A stretch of DNA of 64,000 nucleotides from Portulaca oleracea (GCA_029582165.1 CM055868.1:24148891-24212890), one strand, 5' to 3'; positions 23,316 to 35,610 are shown, counted from the first letter of the stretch. Notes: generated by a model from the letters alone, not told the origin. Numbers and translations: made by a program.

Positions 23316-26300
23316 TGTGTGTATGTGTGTGTGTGCGCGCTTGTGCACTGTTTCACTTAAGTACTGGATGTTCCTTTCATAATTCAAGGAATAATACTCG
23401 CGAAATAAGATGATCTAGTTGAGAATGGATCTGAATTCGCTTTATGCTTTTCCTCTACTCATCTAATTTCTTGTTGTATGCACCAGTATCATAACACTAA
23501 ATATGTAGTTACTGTATCAAGTGGGAGAAAGCGATTAAAGTACGCTGCTTTGTTTAGAACTTTAGGTTTTAAGTGAGTAATTCACTTTTGGTGGCTGTAA
23601 TATTTTTTTTAGATATTCTAATTGCCTTTTATCTGCTGTAGATTGGTTATAGATCGTGAAACAGGAAAGCCTAAAGGTTATGGATTTTGTGAATATAAGG
23701 ATGAGGAGACGGCACTCAGTGCCCGCCGGAATCTTCAGGGATATGAGATTAATGGGCGGCAGTTGCGTGTTGATTTTGCGGAGAATGACAAAGGCTCAGC
23801 AAGTCGTGATCAGGTATGTTATTACTTGTCAGTACTAATATTCATTTTCTTTTTTCTGTTCTTTTTTATACCATGTAAATATGTGTTTTCATGGTTTGTT
23901 GTTTTGGTTCTGTTATATTCTCTGATGTGAGCAGAATGCTGGCATTTTTTCTTGATAATATGCATGGTTTACTTTTCCAAGATCTATGACCAGTTGTCAA
24001 ACTTTTTATTTTTGTGTAATTGTTGATAGTACTTCTTTTAATATGGCACTTAGGCGCTAATGCCGTTCCATATAAATTAGAAGACTTTCAGTTTGCATGA
24101 TTATGAGTTATGACTGCATACATATACAGCATAAAATGAACACTCGTGAACTCATTTTACTTTTTATCTTGTTTTTTCGGAATCTGGATTTTATTTCCTG
24201 GAGTGGCCCAATGATAAGAATTTTGTTAAACAAAGAAGACCTTATCAAAAATATTTTGAGGCCTAGAACCACATAGATGTAGATACTAGTGTATATGATC
24301 TCCAAAAATATTTTTGCTTATAAAGAGAGAAAAGTAACTAGTAATCTTTGTGGAACAATCCTACAAAGGATAGGATGGGCCGTAGTGTACCATGTAGTTG
24401 TGTCTATCTCTGCATCAGCATACGTCAGCAAATTGCTTTTGTCATTCTTCCATTTGTTTTGATTGGGTGGAGGGCATGTAAACTAATTCTGTAGGGAAAA
24501 AAAGCCACATGTGGGGCTGGGCATCGAACTGCAGTGTTAAAAGAATTCTACCATACAAGAGAAGAAAGAAGCGCTTCTAAATCTCATATAGGCTAAGTGT
24601 CAAATTGCAGTGATCAGAAAGGGCATCATATAAGAGAAGTATCATTTCATTAACAGCGGAATTTCAGTCTTCTTTGGATTTATGGATGCAGTCATTGTAC
24701 AGAAGTTTTTTAAAATTTCTTTTTCTTGTGATGGCCTCCTTTTGTACGTTGGTGACATCTGCTTGGCGTGTTCTTAATACATTATTTCTTCATTACCCTG
24801 AAAAAAAAAACTATGGATTCTCAGTGGGTGATCTATCGAGGGCTGTTTCCTGTTCTTAGTTACTGGGATCATTCTATACCTTTGCAAGGGATGAGCCATG
24901 CAAAGGCTAAATTAAACTAAATTTTTCAAAAAGTTGTGATTTCTGTGTTCCAGAAAAAACGTTCCACCAAGCGTTCCTGGTAATTATGTGCTCAGCAGAT
25001 GCCAATTGTGCTCTTTTACATTTGCTAGCATTGACTGAGTTATAAATGAAACCATGCATGGCTCCTATCCTAAATAAAACGCTCTCATATCAATTGTTTG
25101 ACTTGGACCTTGTGTCATATTAATTTTCATGTCTAAGTACTTGTTTTGTTTGCATAGGATTCAATCAATGTGGTCAGTTGTTTCATGGTTTGTTGTAGTA
25201 TGATTTACCTAAATCTTGGAAGTCCTTTTTGGTTTTTGTTGGTGGTTAATGTGTGCCATGTTAGTCTGATGAAAATGATGCAAATTTAGAAATCTGGTGG
25301 GTAGGACTTCATCTGGGCAACTCTGCACTTAACTCCAAAAGTCACCTATTATTTTCTGTTTTCCTTCTTATGAGTTTATGGGACTGTCCTTTTTTATTTT
25401 TTTATATGTGGCACTCTTGATTAGCATTGGGAAAAGCGCATAGTTGAAGAGATTTGAAATCACACTATATCAACTTCTCTCAGTGGAAGTCCCACTTTCA
25501 CGGGTTTTGGTTATCCAAATGTGGACAACTTAACCCCTACATTCGCTCATACAAGAGATCAAATCCAAGAGGACCGAGACAGACTTGAAACCTCCATGAA
25601 AATTTAATTTCCATCATTTGGTGCTGAACTGCCAGATGTGTGATTTCACTTTGCAGAATACGTGACTGAAACTAGCTCTTCTTTTCTGCTGCAGGGTCGT
25701 GGTGGGCCTGGAATGGGTACTAATGCTGGTTAGTTTCTTTTCTTTCTGAGCTCTCTTATGTTTGAAGTTCTCTTTCCTCTTGTTTGATCTGAAGGAAGCT
25801 TTCCTTGACTCAAATCTGGCTGCTTTGACAAATAAACAGATACGCAAAAGCAGGTGGGGGGTCCGGCTGTAGTTGGAGATGCAACTCTTCACCAGCCTAT
25901 TGGCATTCCAATTGCCATGTCTGCTGCTTCTGTCATGGCAGGAGCACTGGGTGGTGCTCAGACCAGTCAAATAAATCAAAATGGTTTCCAGAATCAGGCA
26001 CCAGTGGGCAGTGACCCTTTAACCCATCATTTGGCAAAAATGTCAAGGAGCCAACTTAACCAAGTCATACATGAAATGAAGGTATAACCGGTGAAAAAAC
26101 GTATCTTTGGAAGTTATCCATATAGTATGTGTATTCAGTTCCAATCTGTTTGCAGATGCTTGCCACACAGAACAAGGATCTTGCTCGTCAAGTTCTTATT
26201 GGTAGTCCACAGCTTGCAAAAGCTCTTTTCCAGGTTCTCTCTCAATCTAGTTTTTGCTTATTGTTAATTTGTCTGGTCTATCCTCCTTTTCAAGTTTATT

Positions 26301-29300
26301 ATATGCTGCCTTGTTTTATCATGTCTTATCCAGTGAAAAGAAGAGAGTTTTACTCTGATATCCTGTCTGCTTACCCAGACAGATATTTTTCATGGGGGAC
26401 AAATAGACTTGGAATTATTGCACCCTTCCTCCTAAAGCTCTGAAACTTTTGAAAGAAGCCCTAAAATTGGTAGTAAGCTCCATATTTATAGATGAAGAGG
26501 ATAAAGCTTTGAATTTTGTTGAAGTATGAACTTTTTGAAAAACTTCAATGCCTAACTTGGAGATTTGAAGGTTTTAGAGAACATCTGCAATTCTTAGTGG
26601 CATTCATTTGCTGGAGATTGTGATTCTTATGTATTGAAGCTGCTGCAGCAAATACTCTTGCCATTTTTATAAGTAGTAGTTGTAATTGTAGATCTTATTG
26701 TTGGGCAATATCCTGTTCATGACGGGAGAATTTCCATGAAACCACTCATTGTGTGCATGTGTAAATTTAAAAGGAAAATAGGATTTTAGTGAGCCAAACT
26801 GTTGGGACTGGGACAACGGGTAAGTTGAACTTTAGACATGTATCACAGTATGTTGAACTATTGAACTCTTGGACTCTTGGATTTTAGTATCACTGAGTTG
26901 CTCCAAGCTCAATGATATTTGGGACTCATACAATCCAATATATAATAGTTTGAACTACTGCAATCAAATATATATTAGTTTCGACTACTAGAATCCAATA
27001 TATGATAGTTTGGACTACTGCAATCCAATATATATAAAAATTTGGAATTACTATAATACAAGTGTCATGTAGGAAAACCACTATATCCGGTGCCGCATGG
27101 GAAAACCATTGAGTTAACTCGGTGGCCGTGCGCTAAAATCTAAGGGTTCAATAGTTCAACTAACTGTGATGCAATTCTAAAGTTTGGCTTACTTATTTGC
27201 CAATCCCTATAGTTCGACTCATTTAAAATCCAATTTTCCAATTTTAAAACAAAAACTTCCATCCTGCATGTAATTGTTCCTGATATGGCTTGTGGAAGTC
27301 CTGTAATGTGTTCTCTGAACACGCCTAGTAGGCCAGTACACTGCATTCGCTGCAAAAATGGTACAAATGTCCCCTGGTATTACACTGGCCAAATGCCGGG
27401 CACTCCCTGCAGTTCCTGGCCTGCAGGGCAAATCTTGCATTTGGTCTAGAAAGGGCCCATTTTGCCATCAAATTTGTCGGTTTGTACTCATTTCCCTTGT
27501 AACTCAACAGCTGATCCACTACTCTAGGCCTTACGTTGTAGCTCATATAGCACTCTTCTTTCCCTTGAAAGTTCGGATTGTTTATGTGCTACATGCGGCG
27601 TAATTCATAATGGAGTCGATAGGAGCTTAGCTGTTGTGCTCATCCTAGTATTGATCTAATTTATCAGGCTTAGACATGTGAACAAGTATCACCTTATAAT
27701 ACTCACAATTACCAATCCGATCTTTTCTTTCCAATCTTAACAAGCTGACTTTCTCTCTCAATAGCTAAAATTCTGTCCTTTCGTATCTGTATCCTGTTTG
27801 TTGTCTTTCTTATCTTGCTGCAGAAGTGAAAGTTAGACTGTTATTAAGGCAATATATATTGGCATTATTTTGTCACCTTTCCACCCCCCCCCCCCACACA
27901 CACACAAAGGGGCAATAGCCTGGTACAGAAAACAGTATTTGGAAACTGGTATTCTATTCCAGTAGAAAATTGGTTCAGGGACCAGTGTAGAATCATTGAG
28001 TTTGATATGAATCCTATTGTTATCTTCGATTAATTGGGTAAAAATCTCACTTGTCATCACTAAATATTTTCTCATCTGTGTTTTTTTTTCCTTTTCTATA
28101 AATTCAGTGGCTGTTGCTCCTGAAAAAAAGCTTGCTGCAGTTTGATAAGTTTAGTGTGTTGTATTCTCTGTTGCTCATATGACTGCCAAATGTGAATGCT
28201 GAGGTGTATAGATTGTTAATTTTTACTTTTTGTGCTCTAATGTCAAATGCAGGTGCAGATAATGCTATGTTTGGTGACCCCACAAATGGTATGCGACATG
28301 GCTGTTATGTCAGGACAGTTACTTCTTGTTATGGTGCTTTAATATTAACATGTGTTTCTCTAACCCTTCAGTTGCAGATGCCTAATATTAGGCAAAAGGG
28401 GCCAAACCCACCACTTCAGGCTTCAGTGCAAGTTCCCATGCAGGGTCAGCAGCTGGCTCTTCGGACTCTCCCTGGGTTGCCCCCATTGGCTCCATTATCC
28501 TCTGTGTCTCAGAGTTCTGTGGCTCACAATCAGTTCCAGGCACCTACACCTCTTCCTTCACAGCCTCGAGCCCCGCTGCCAAATCTAAGTCAGATACGAC
28601 CACCACTCCAGAGTGCAATGCCGGCACAATCTGGGCCTTCACCACTTGCATCTGTACGGCCTCAGCCCCTGGCTGGACCTCAAATACAGGCTGTACCTTT
28701 GCATTCATTTGCTCCTACGCCAACTCCTTTGTTACAACACGGAGGACATGGTAGCCAGCTTCCGGTTCCAAATGCGACCCTTCAGTCTTCCTTTCAAGGT
28801 CGTCCTATGTCATCGGATCCTATTTATCAGGTATTAAGAAAAAAGGAGTTTTCTTCTGTGGAGTTAATGGGTCATAATTGTTGCAAAATGGCCAAGGGTG
28901 CTTAATTATCGGGATTTGACTTGTAAGGAAATAATGATGAGGCGCATAATCAATTATCATACATAATTTAGTTGCAGATTCTAAATTGTTTTCATGTTGA
29001 AGAACTGTGTTATCCATGTTTTTCCTACATCAGGGTATGCCTTCCTTACGGCCAGGTTTGGTAGAGATAAGTGTAAGGGGTGCTTCCAAGCATACACAAG
29101 TTATTGGGGATGCAGCCTTGATTGGAAGAACACAGGCCACAGCCAACTTGCCCCATTTGTCTGATAAAAATGATTCACAATATCAGATGGTTCGTCCTGC
29201 GAAGCTGGCAAGGTTAGATAATGGCAGAGGTGCTCCTTTCTCATCTGCCAGGCTAGCTGCACCAGCTGCAACTGAACCTGGGCCATCAAATGCAATTGGA

Positions 29301-31219
29301 AATAGTTCAGTTGCAGCTGGACAAGCTCCTGCAGTGGAAGCGCAGAGCACAGAGAAGCAAGCTCATCAGGTACTGTGTTGTTGAAGGTCAAAATTTTCTT
29401 ACCTGTCACTGATAAATATTACATCCCAGGAAGAGTTAATTGTTTTTTCTACTTTGGATTTTAAGGTGCGTAAATTTTCTGAAAGCATTGAGTAGAAAGT
29501 AGGTGTAATAGAGATTGAAGGTGTTTCAACATGTTTGCGGGTGATGTTGCCAATATATGTCCTCAAGTCTGTAAAGTGGGCGTATATACTAGGTGGCAGT
29601 TTTGTAATGGTAAAGTAAGGGTTTACTAGGATAATAGATAAACCACATATCTTGTCTCCAATTAATATAACCAGACTTTCCTTGCAAGTGCTAGTCCAAA
29701 TTTAAGGTGTCCCTCATATTGAATTTTTTAGAATGATGGCAATTTGTATATTAAGGGCATTATGGTCAAAATCTATGAAAGAGTGTAATACCCCGGTATG
29801 GTTGAGCGTGGTTTAGGGATTGAAATGACTATTTATATCACCAAGATGCACCTTCTTTTTAGGAAGTTCATCCGTTGGGAATTTCCTAGTTAAGCGTGCT
29901 TGGTTGGTAGTAGTCTTAAGATGGCTGACCTCCTGGGAAGTTTTCCCAGACAACATGTGAGTGAGAACAAAGCACGTTGGAAGGACCTATGGTGATTTGT
30001 GGGGCTAGTTGTCGATCGGTAAAGTAGTTTTCGGTAATGTTCGCGGCCCGAGAGGGGACGGGGCATTACAGATGGTATAAGATCCAACCCGCGTCCGTGA
30101 GCTGCGTCAGTGGACGGGAGATCCATGGACAGTCATCTAGCAGGGCAAAGATTCTGGAGTGGATTGAGGTACAACGAGGATGTTGTGTGCTTAAGTGGGG
30201 GTGATTGTAATACCCCGATATATAGTTAAGTGTGGCTTAGGGATTGAAATGATTATTTATATCACTAAGGTGCACCTTTCTTTTATGAAGCTCATCTGTT
30301 CGGAATTCTCCAGTTAAGCGTGTTTTGTTGGGAGTAGTCTCAAGATGGTTGACCTTCTACAAAATATTCCTAGGCAGCGTGTGCGTGAAGACAAAGCATG
30401 CTGGAAGGACTTATGGTGATTTGTGGGGCTAGTCGTTGATCCGTAAAGCAGTTCTCGATAATGTCCGCGGCTTGGGAGGGGTTGGGACATTGCAGAGTGA
30501 CAAAAATAGAAAATAAACCTATGTGATGAGTTGTACACTTGATATGTGAAATTTTCTAAGATGATCATGTGCTTGCTGCCTCAACTTGCATCTTTCTACA
30601 CCATGTTACCTTGTTTTGCTCATGACGTGGAGTTTGAAAATTTTATTTTTATTTTTATAATTATACTTTTTATGAGTTTGGAATGGCACAAATTCTTGGT
30701 CAACTCATACAAAAGCTGAAAGCCCTCTATCTAATAAACAGGCCATCAGTTAAACTAGGTGAATGACACTAGGAGGGGACATCTCCTTATGTGACATGAG
30801 CTAGGAAAGTTGTGCCTGGAGTTTAATCTCCCATCTTGGTTGGGTCTTGTTGGCAAAATTGACATTCCCCGGTGGAAATTGCCTAAAAAGCTTCAATGTT
30901 TGAAGTCATCATTCAAATGCATGCATCAAAATTGCTCTGTTATGTTTGATTGCTGAGGATTGTATGGTTTCATTCTACTCTGATCGTGGAATCATGTTTG
31001 CACCTTTGTTAATTTTGCTCGCGAGATAATTTCATCGTGCCTGAGTTGGATAATTGACGTTATTGTTCCTATTTGTAGTTGCAGCTTCCACCTGGTGTGG
31101 ACCCAGGCCTACTGCAGCAAGTACTCAGTCTTACACCGGAAAAATTGAGTTCACTACCACCAGAACAGCAGCAGCAAGTCATTCTGCTGCAGAAGATGCT
31201 CCGTTCAAACCCTAACTGA
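22348..31219 (+). CDS. CSTF64: Cleavage stimulation factor subunit CstF64 (CSTF2)
   Basis: RNA-binding subunit of the nuclear CstF complex, which recognises the U/GU-rich element downstream of poly(A) sites. Exons: 22348-22381, 22471-22549, 23642-23813, 25695-25728, 25840-26081, 26156-26233, 28253-28288, 28372-28830, 29034-29369, 31079-31219; all introns GT..AG. They total 1611 bp in frame, 536 aa. An N-terminal RRM has RNP2 VFVGNI (residues 10-15) and RNP1 KGYGFCEY (49-56). The hinge (about 160-225; [38 protein letters not shown]) binds CstF77 and symplekin in the family. A Pro/Gln-rich middle follows, then the C-terminal three-helix domain ([16 protein letters not shown]…LLQKML) known to contact Pcf11-type factors. 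Length is somewhat above the roughly 460 aa of Arabidopsis. Start chosen because [14 protein letters not shown] runs directly into the RRM. Confidence 0.93.
23231..23337. repeat. Microsatellite (TC)n(CA)n followed by (TG)n
   Basis: CT repeats at 23231-23248, about 33 CA units at 23247-23312, then TTTGTGTGTATGTGTGTGTG to about 23335, in CSTF64 intron 2. The CA run and following TG run are mutually complementary and could form a hairpin. Confidence 0.95.
26795..27225. mobile_element. Inverted-repeat element in CSTF64 intron 6
   Basis: Terminal regions about 26795-26888 and 27132-27225 are imperfect inverted repeats. Shared segments are ACTTTAGA, ATCACAGT, GTTGAACTATTGAAC and GATTTTAG. The centre carries a minisatellite. 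There is no coding capacity. Superfamily and target duplication were not identified; exact ends are approximate. Confidence 0.65.
26930..27045. repeat. Minisatellite, about 29-bp units
   Basis: About four degenerate units of the type ACTACTGCAATCCAATATAT + ATAGTTTGG, located in the middle of the inverted-repeat element in intron 6. Confidence 0.8.
27884..27907. repeat. Poly(C) tract joined to (CA)n
   Basis: A run of 12 C followed by an ACACACAC repeat in CSTF64 intron 6. Confidence 0.9.
29784..30494 (+). mobile_element. TRIM-like short LTR retroelement in CSTF64 intron 9
   Basis: Two LTRs, 29784-30070 and 30206-30494 (287 and 289 bp), start TGTAATACCCCG and end in ..CA. The 135-bp interior begins with TGGTATAAGATCC (30073), a decayed match to the initiator tRNA-Met primer site TGGTATCAGAGC. 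It ends with a purine tract TAAGTGGGGGTGAT before the second LTR. No protein is encoded. No perfect target duplication is present; only GAG is shared between the flanks. An antisense fragment of the same LTR is at 49558. Confidence 0.72.
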
Positions 31220-31761
31220 TCCAATTGCTAAAATGAATCAAAGCTTGAAGAGCGTGCTGCATTATGGTGCATACATTGAACATGATAAACCATCCCAAAT
31301 GTCATGTATCCTGTCTCTAAACGACATGTCTGAGCTTCATGGATCAATCCAGTGGAGGTTCTGAGATCCCATTCTTTGTAACAGGTGTGAGTCTTCCATA
31401 GAGAAATATGTGAATGAACTGAAATCATTTATAGGCAAAAGTAAAATTTTGGTTAATTCTGCTTGCTCTTGAGTTTTCTTTTTGGCTGTCTTGTTGTTGC
31501 GGGGATTGTATTAGTGGACTTCCTTTCTCCCGCCCATACCTTATACTCTAATGCTTATCTTCGTGTGTCCAACCCAAACTTCCATTCGCTTAAATATTTT
31601 ACTTCAGCCTCAGGTTCAGCGCAATTTGAACTGATTCAAGCACAATATCCAAATGATAATCTTCACAAATTTCGGGTTTCTTGCTTATTCTGATTTTTTT
31701 TTCAACTTTGGGTGAATGTTATACTAAAAACTCCTAATCCTATGTATTGTTTTTCCCTTAT
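31220..31761 (+). other. 3' flank of CSTF64
   Basis: The sequence after the CSTF64 stop is the presumed 3' UTR and terminator. No clear polyadenylation signal stands out. No further gene is seen before the repeat starting at 31762. Confidence 0.45.
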
Positions 31762-32260
31762 TAGGGATGGCAATGGGGTTCAGGTGTGGAGGTTACATTC
31801 CCAGTGGCCGCCCGGCACCCCTTCCCCCGTTCTCATCCTTGCCTTGATATTCACTTTGGGAAAAATTTTCCCCAATTCCCATCTCCATCCTCGCTAGATC
31901 TACAATCAGAGCCCCCTTGGGGGATCCGGTAGGATAGACTCAAACTAGGATAAAAAGGGAATGAGAGTAAGGAGTTGTTAGGGAGAATAAGTTATGTATA
32001 TATATCAAAGGTTCTTCACTAACTAAAATCATAAATCCTCTTAATATTATGCGTGTAAATTAAATACATGAATAGAGTGTGTATTTGATCATAAATCCGG
32101 GATGAGGATGTGGGATGTGTAGTGGGTAATTTTCCGTGGCGGGTAAAAGATGACGAGTATGGAGAAAAGTTTGTCCCCATGCATCTTTGGTCTGTGCCTA
32201 TGTGGGGATTTAGAAGCATGCACCATCACTGTCCTCGTTCCCATCGGAGTAGTAGAAGAA
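31762..32260. mobile_element. hAT-like MITE fragment
   Basis: It begins TAGGGATGGCAATGGGGTT, matching the terminal repeat of the complete hAT-type MITE at 42821, and continues with CCCCGTTC/CCATCCTC-rich sequence typical of that family. The matching right terminus was not found, so the right limit is approximate and the copy is probably decayed. Confidence 0.45.
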
Positions 32261-32414
32261 GAATTTAAAGATTTCATCTTTTACAACTATTATGCATGCA
32301 AATTTGATAAACAAAGATATGAACTATTTTCACAAGCATGTTAACATGAGAATTACATTATAAAAATTAAAATAATAGCATTATAAAAAAAACGAAGCTA
32401 ACTTTAGATCAGCA

Positions 32415-33349
32415 TGTCACGGCCTGGATGTGGCGTGACTGGTGTTGTACGGTGTGTCGCTTGGTTGTGCTTCAAGGAAGGGAGACGGCAATAGCATTAA
32501 GGCGTGGTTATACCTTGATGCATTCGTCTGGCTGAGCCAAGTGGATTTGGCAAGGAAAGGGGCAATGCGGGATATCAAGGGCAACTGGTCGAGGGCTGTT
32601 GCCGCTCTCCTGATGAGCCCGAGGCAGGGCGAAACCAGTGCGATACACTATGTCTGGGTCGGCTGAACCCTGAGTGAGTGGGAGGACTCGGGGTGCCGCA
32701 CGGGCGAATGCTGCGCCAAACTCTATGCCCGTGACAAATGGTATCAGAGCAATGTCATACACTTCTGTCGTTGTGTGGCGAGCGACCCAATGCCGCGCAG
32801 AGTGGGTTCTCGGGGTAAGAGAACGAGCGGGTGCGTGCCTGGAGGAAGGGCGTGTGCCAAGGACTGCCCCATCCTGAGAGTGTGGTATAGGATGGCCACT
32901 AGCGGGTCCTGACTCATGAGGGTGTTGAGCGGGACGGTTGGCTTGTACATGGCGGCAGAGTGTGTGATGATCTTAGGGCAAGAGTTTTCTCCCTAGCACG
33001 AGGGCGTGCTAGATTGAGTGGGGAGAATGTCACGGCCTGGATGTGGCGTGACTGGTGTTGTACAGTGTGTCGTTTGGTTGTGCTTCAAGGAAGGGAGACG
33101 GCAATAGCATTAAGGCGTGGTTATACCTTGATGCATTCGTCTGGCTGAGCCAAGTGGATTTGGCAAGGAACGGGGCAATGCGGGATATCAAGGGCAACTG
33201 GTCGATGGATGTTGCCGCTCTCCTGATGAGCCTGAGGCAGGGCGAAACCAGTGCGATACACTATGTCTGGGTCGGCTGAACCCTGAGTGAGTGGGAGGAC
33301 TCGGGGTGCCGCACGGGCGAATGCTGCGCCAAACTCTATGCCCGTGACA
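32415..33349 (+). mobile_element. TRIM-like non-autonomous LTR element (935 bp)
   Basis: LTRs 32415-32736 and 33029-33349 (about 322 bp, nearly identical) begin TGTCACGGCC and end GCCCGTGACA. Two bases after the first LTR lies the initiator tRNA-Met primer site TGGTATCAGAGC (32739-32750). The second LTR is preceded by a polypurine tract GAGTGGGGAGAA (33017-33028). The 292-bp interior has no protein domain. Target duplication was not found. High LTR identity suggests a young insertion. Confidence 0.85.
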
Positions 33350-34210
33350 AAAGTCATGTAGTAATACACAAAAGAAATGGAGGGAGAAAGCTATAGGAAT
33401 TTCACAATCTCAACCCTTTAGTAAATTTTGGGGTGAAAAATAATAAAGGGCTAGACCTCTATTTATATAGTGGTTAAGAGAGAAAATAATATTATGAAAG
33501 TTATACTTATATTTTATTTGAAAGATTTTATTTGGCTTGGATTTTAGGAAAAAGAATAAGAATAATACTCAAATTAATGTTATTGTAATATAATCTGAAT
33601 ATTTATTATAATATTTGGAAATTATTAGGAAATAGGGGAAATAAGAGATCCTAGTTCGGACTCCATGCAACTAATCGACCAGTTAGTTGCGTCGGTTCAA
33701 ATATTGAGTCGCACCTCTTTCTTTTTAGATCCGGGTTGAGAAAAAAAGGGTTGGTTCTTTAATAATGTAACCCATAGGTTACATATTATTGCGCGGACAA
33801 CCCAACTTAAAAACAAACATAACTCCTTCATATAACCTCCTACTGAGCTGATTGATCAAGTCTTGGTGGAAAGCTTATAATGTGTACTTTAAGCTTGTTA
33901 AAGATATTGGACAATAAAGATATTGGAAAAAATAACGTTAAAAGGAGTGGCCTATATATGTGGAAATGATTCGAAATGGCAACATTTGAGATGAAAAAGG
34001 TTAGGAATGAGACACTTTGTGTGTTAGGTTTAGAATTGAAGGGAATGTGATATTTGGTGGAGATGAGAGGTTGTGTGCTATCACATGATTAACTAAATTG
34101 AATCCTAATCTAATCAAAAAAAAAATTACAGATTAAGTATACAAAACTAGGATAAAATCTAATGTCTAACAACCCAAAGGCCAGTGAGTTCCCCAGATGC
34201 TTTGGAGAGT
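33350..34210. other. Intergenic, no gene seen
   Basis: AT-rich non-coding DNA. On the minus strand, CCACTATATAAATAGAGG near 33455-33475 is promoter/LTR-like, so an old antisense LTR may be present. A palindrome CAACTAATCGACCAGTTAGTTG lies at about 33668-33689. Confidence 0.3.
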
Positions 34211-35595
34211 TGATGGAGACCATCCAGCACAACAACAAGCAGCAGCAGCATCATCAACAAAGGAGGCATCATCAACAACTTCACTACCACTTTCAGCAAC
34301 AGCAAAGGAGGCATCATTAGCAACATCACCAGCACTTTCAACAACAGCACGAGGAAGAGCCCTTGCTGATTTACCAAACTCAGCAGCAATGGAAGCAAAT
34401 CCAGCAGAAACAACAGGCTTCCAAAATCCAGCAATCACAGCAGGTCACCAAGCAGTTCAGTCATTGCACAGGAGTTCTACATCATCTTCATCACCCACCA
34501 ACCCATCAACAACATCCATCCAAGCTTGTTACACCCTTGTGAAGCAAGTTTTGACACCTATAGCCATCCAGCCCATTAGCATTGGTCATTCAGACCAAAT
34601 CCAGTTCCCAGCAACAACAGTCCAAGCAACAGTCTTTCTCAATGTGATATCTTTGGTTTGAGGAAGATTCAGCAAAGGTTCCCTAGGAGAATTTTGTTCC
34701 TTGCCATGCCATTTTCAAGTCCCAGTCAAATCCCAGCATGTTCAACCATGGTATCATCGAGTTTCAAGCAACATAATATTGTTTCTACACATAAGTTTTT
34801 GCAGAACCCCAGTTCTGTGCCAAGTAATTTATCTACATCTCTGTGAGGGTTATTTTGGTCTTTTCCATCCATCCTTAAGCTGTTGAGATTACATCCAGCT
34901 TAGGAATGCCCGGGAAAGTTACCATAGTAACTAATATTTACCCCCCCCGCTAGGAAAGCTTCTGATTGGTTCAAATTGCCACACTTTTGGTGTTTAGTCC
35001 AATTAGAGCAAAGCTTGTGTTTTTCTTTTAATTTCTTTGCAATTGTAATCCGGATAGTATTAGCTAGATTAAGATGTAATGCATTGTATTTATTTTAAGC
35101 TTTTGTAAGTTAGATTAAGCCAGGGAGATTAGTCAGAATGCTTGTGTTTAAGCAGCTGCTAATCAAACTGAGTAGCTGTACTATATATATTGTGTTTCAG
35201 CAGCTTAATGGGATCATCCGTGTTTGTTCAATAGTGTTCTCGAGTGTCTTAGAACCTCTGTATGTTTGTGAGTACCAGATAACTCTCAACCCTTGGTTAA
35301 TTCAGCTCCTGTCACTGGATTTTGGCAAGAATCCAGCAAGTGTTACCTGAGATTGCTCAATCATACTCTGGTGTGTCTGTAGAAGTGTGATTGAGAGAGT
35401 CCTTTGCCCTTGATTGCATCTGTGGTGTGTCTGTATCAGTTGTAAGCAAGTCTATCTTTATTTCCTTGTTGGATTGTCATCTATTCCAGCTAATTGTCTT
35501 CAATTAGCTTTGTTTTATTACAATCAGCAATGTGTGTGTGACTGTATGGTATTTGTAAGTTCAATACTCTGATCTTTGTGAGCTTTCATACATCA
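34211..35595 (+). repeat. 5' LTR of Ty3/gypsy element
   Basis: 1385-bp direct repeat of 40197-41455. It retains about 140 bp (near 34930-35070) that are missing from the 3' LTR. It has a CAA/CAG-rich start and TACTATATATATTG near 35178. Confidence 0.92.
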
Positions 35596-35598
35596 TCT

Positions 35599-35610
35599 TG
35601 GTATCAGAGC
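35599..35610 (+). other. Primer binding site, initiator tRNA-Met
   Basis: TGGTATCAGAGC follows the 5' LTR after a 3-bp spacer; this is the standard plant tRNA-iMet primer site. Confidence 0.9.

Noticed and set aside
28192..28905. Single 237-codon frame as an intronless gene
   Set aside because: It joins an intron and exons of CSTF64. The splice-consistent model (28253-28288, 28372-28830) explains the conserved text better.
29784..30494. Tandem duplicated intronic sequence without transposon origin
   Set aside because: TG..CA ends, a tRNA-iMet-like primer site and a polypurine tract all sit at the expected places, so an LTR element is the better reading.
32508..33369. Pairs of similar 60-80-codon frames on both strands
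   Set aside because: They are readings of the two LTRs of the 935-bp non-autonomous element.
34197..34661. 154-codon Ala/Thr/Ser-rich frame at the start of the gypsy LTR
   Set aside because: It is a reading of CAA/CAG-rich LTR DNA repeated in the 3' LTR. No start context or domain.
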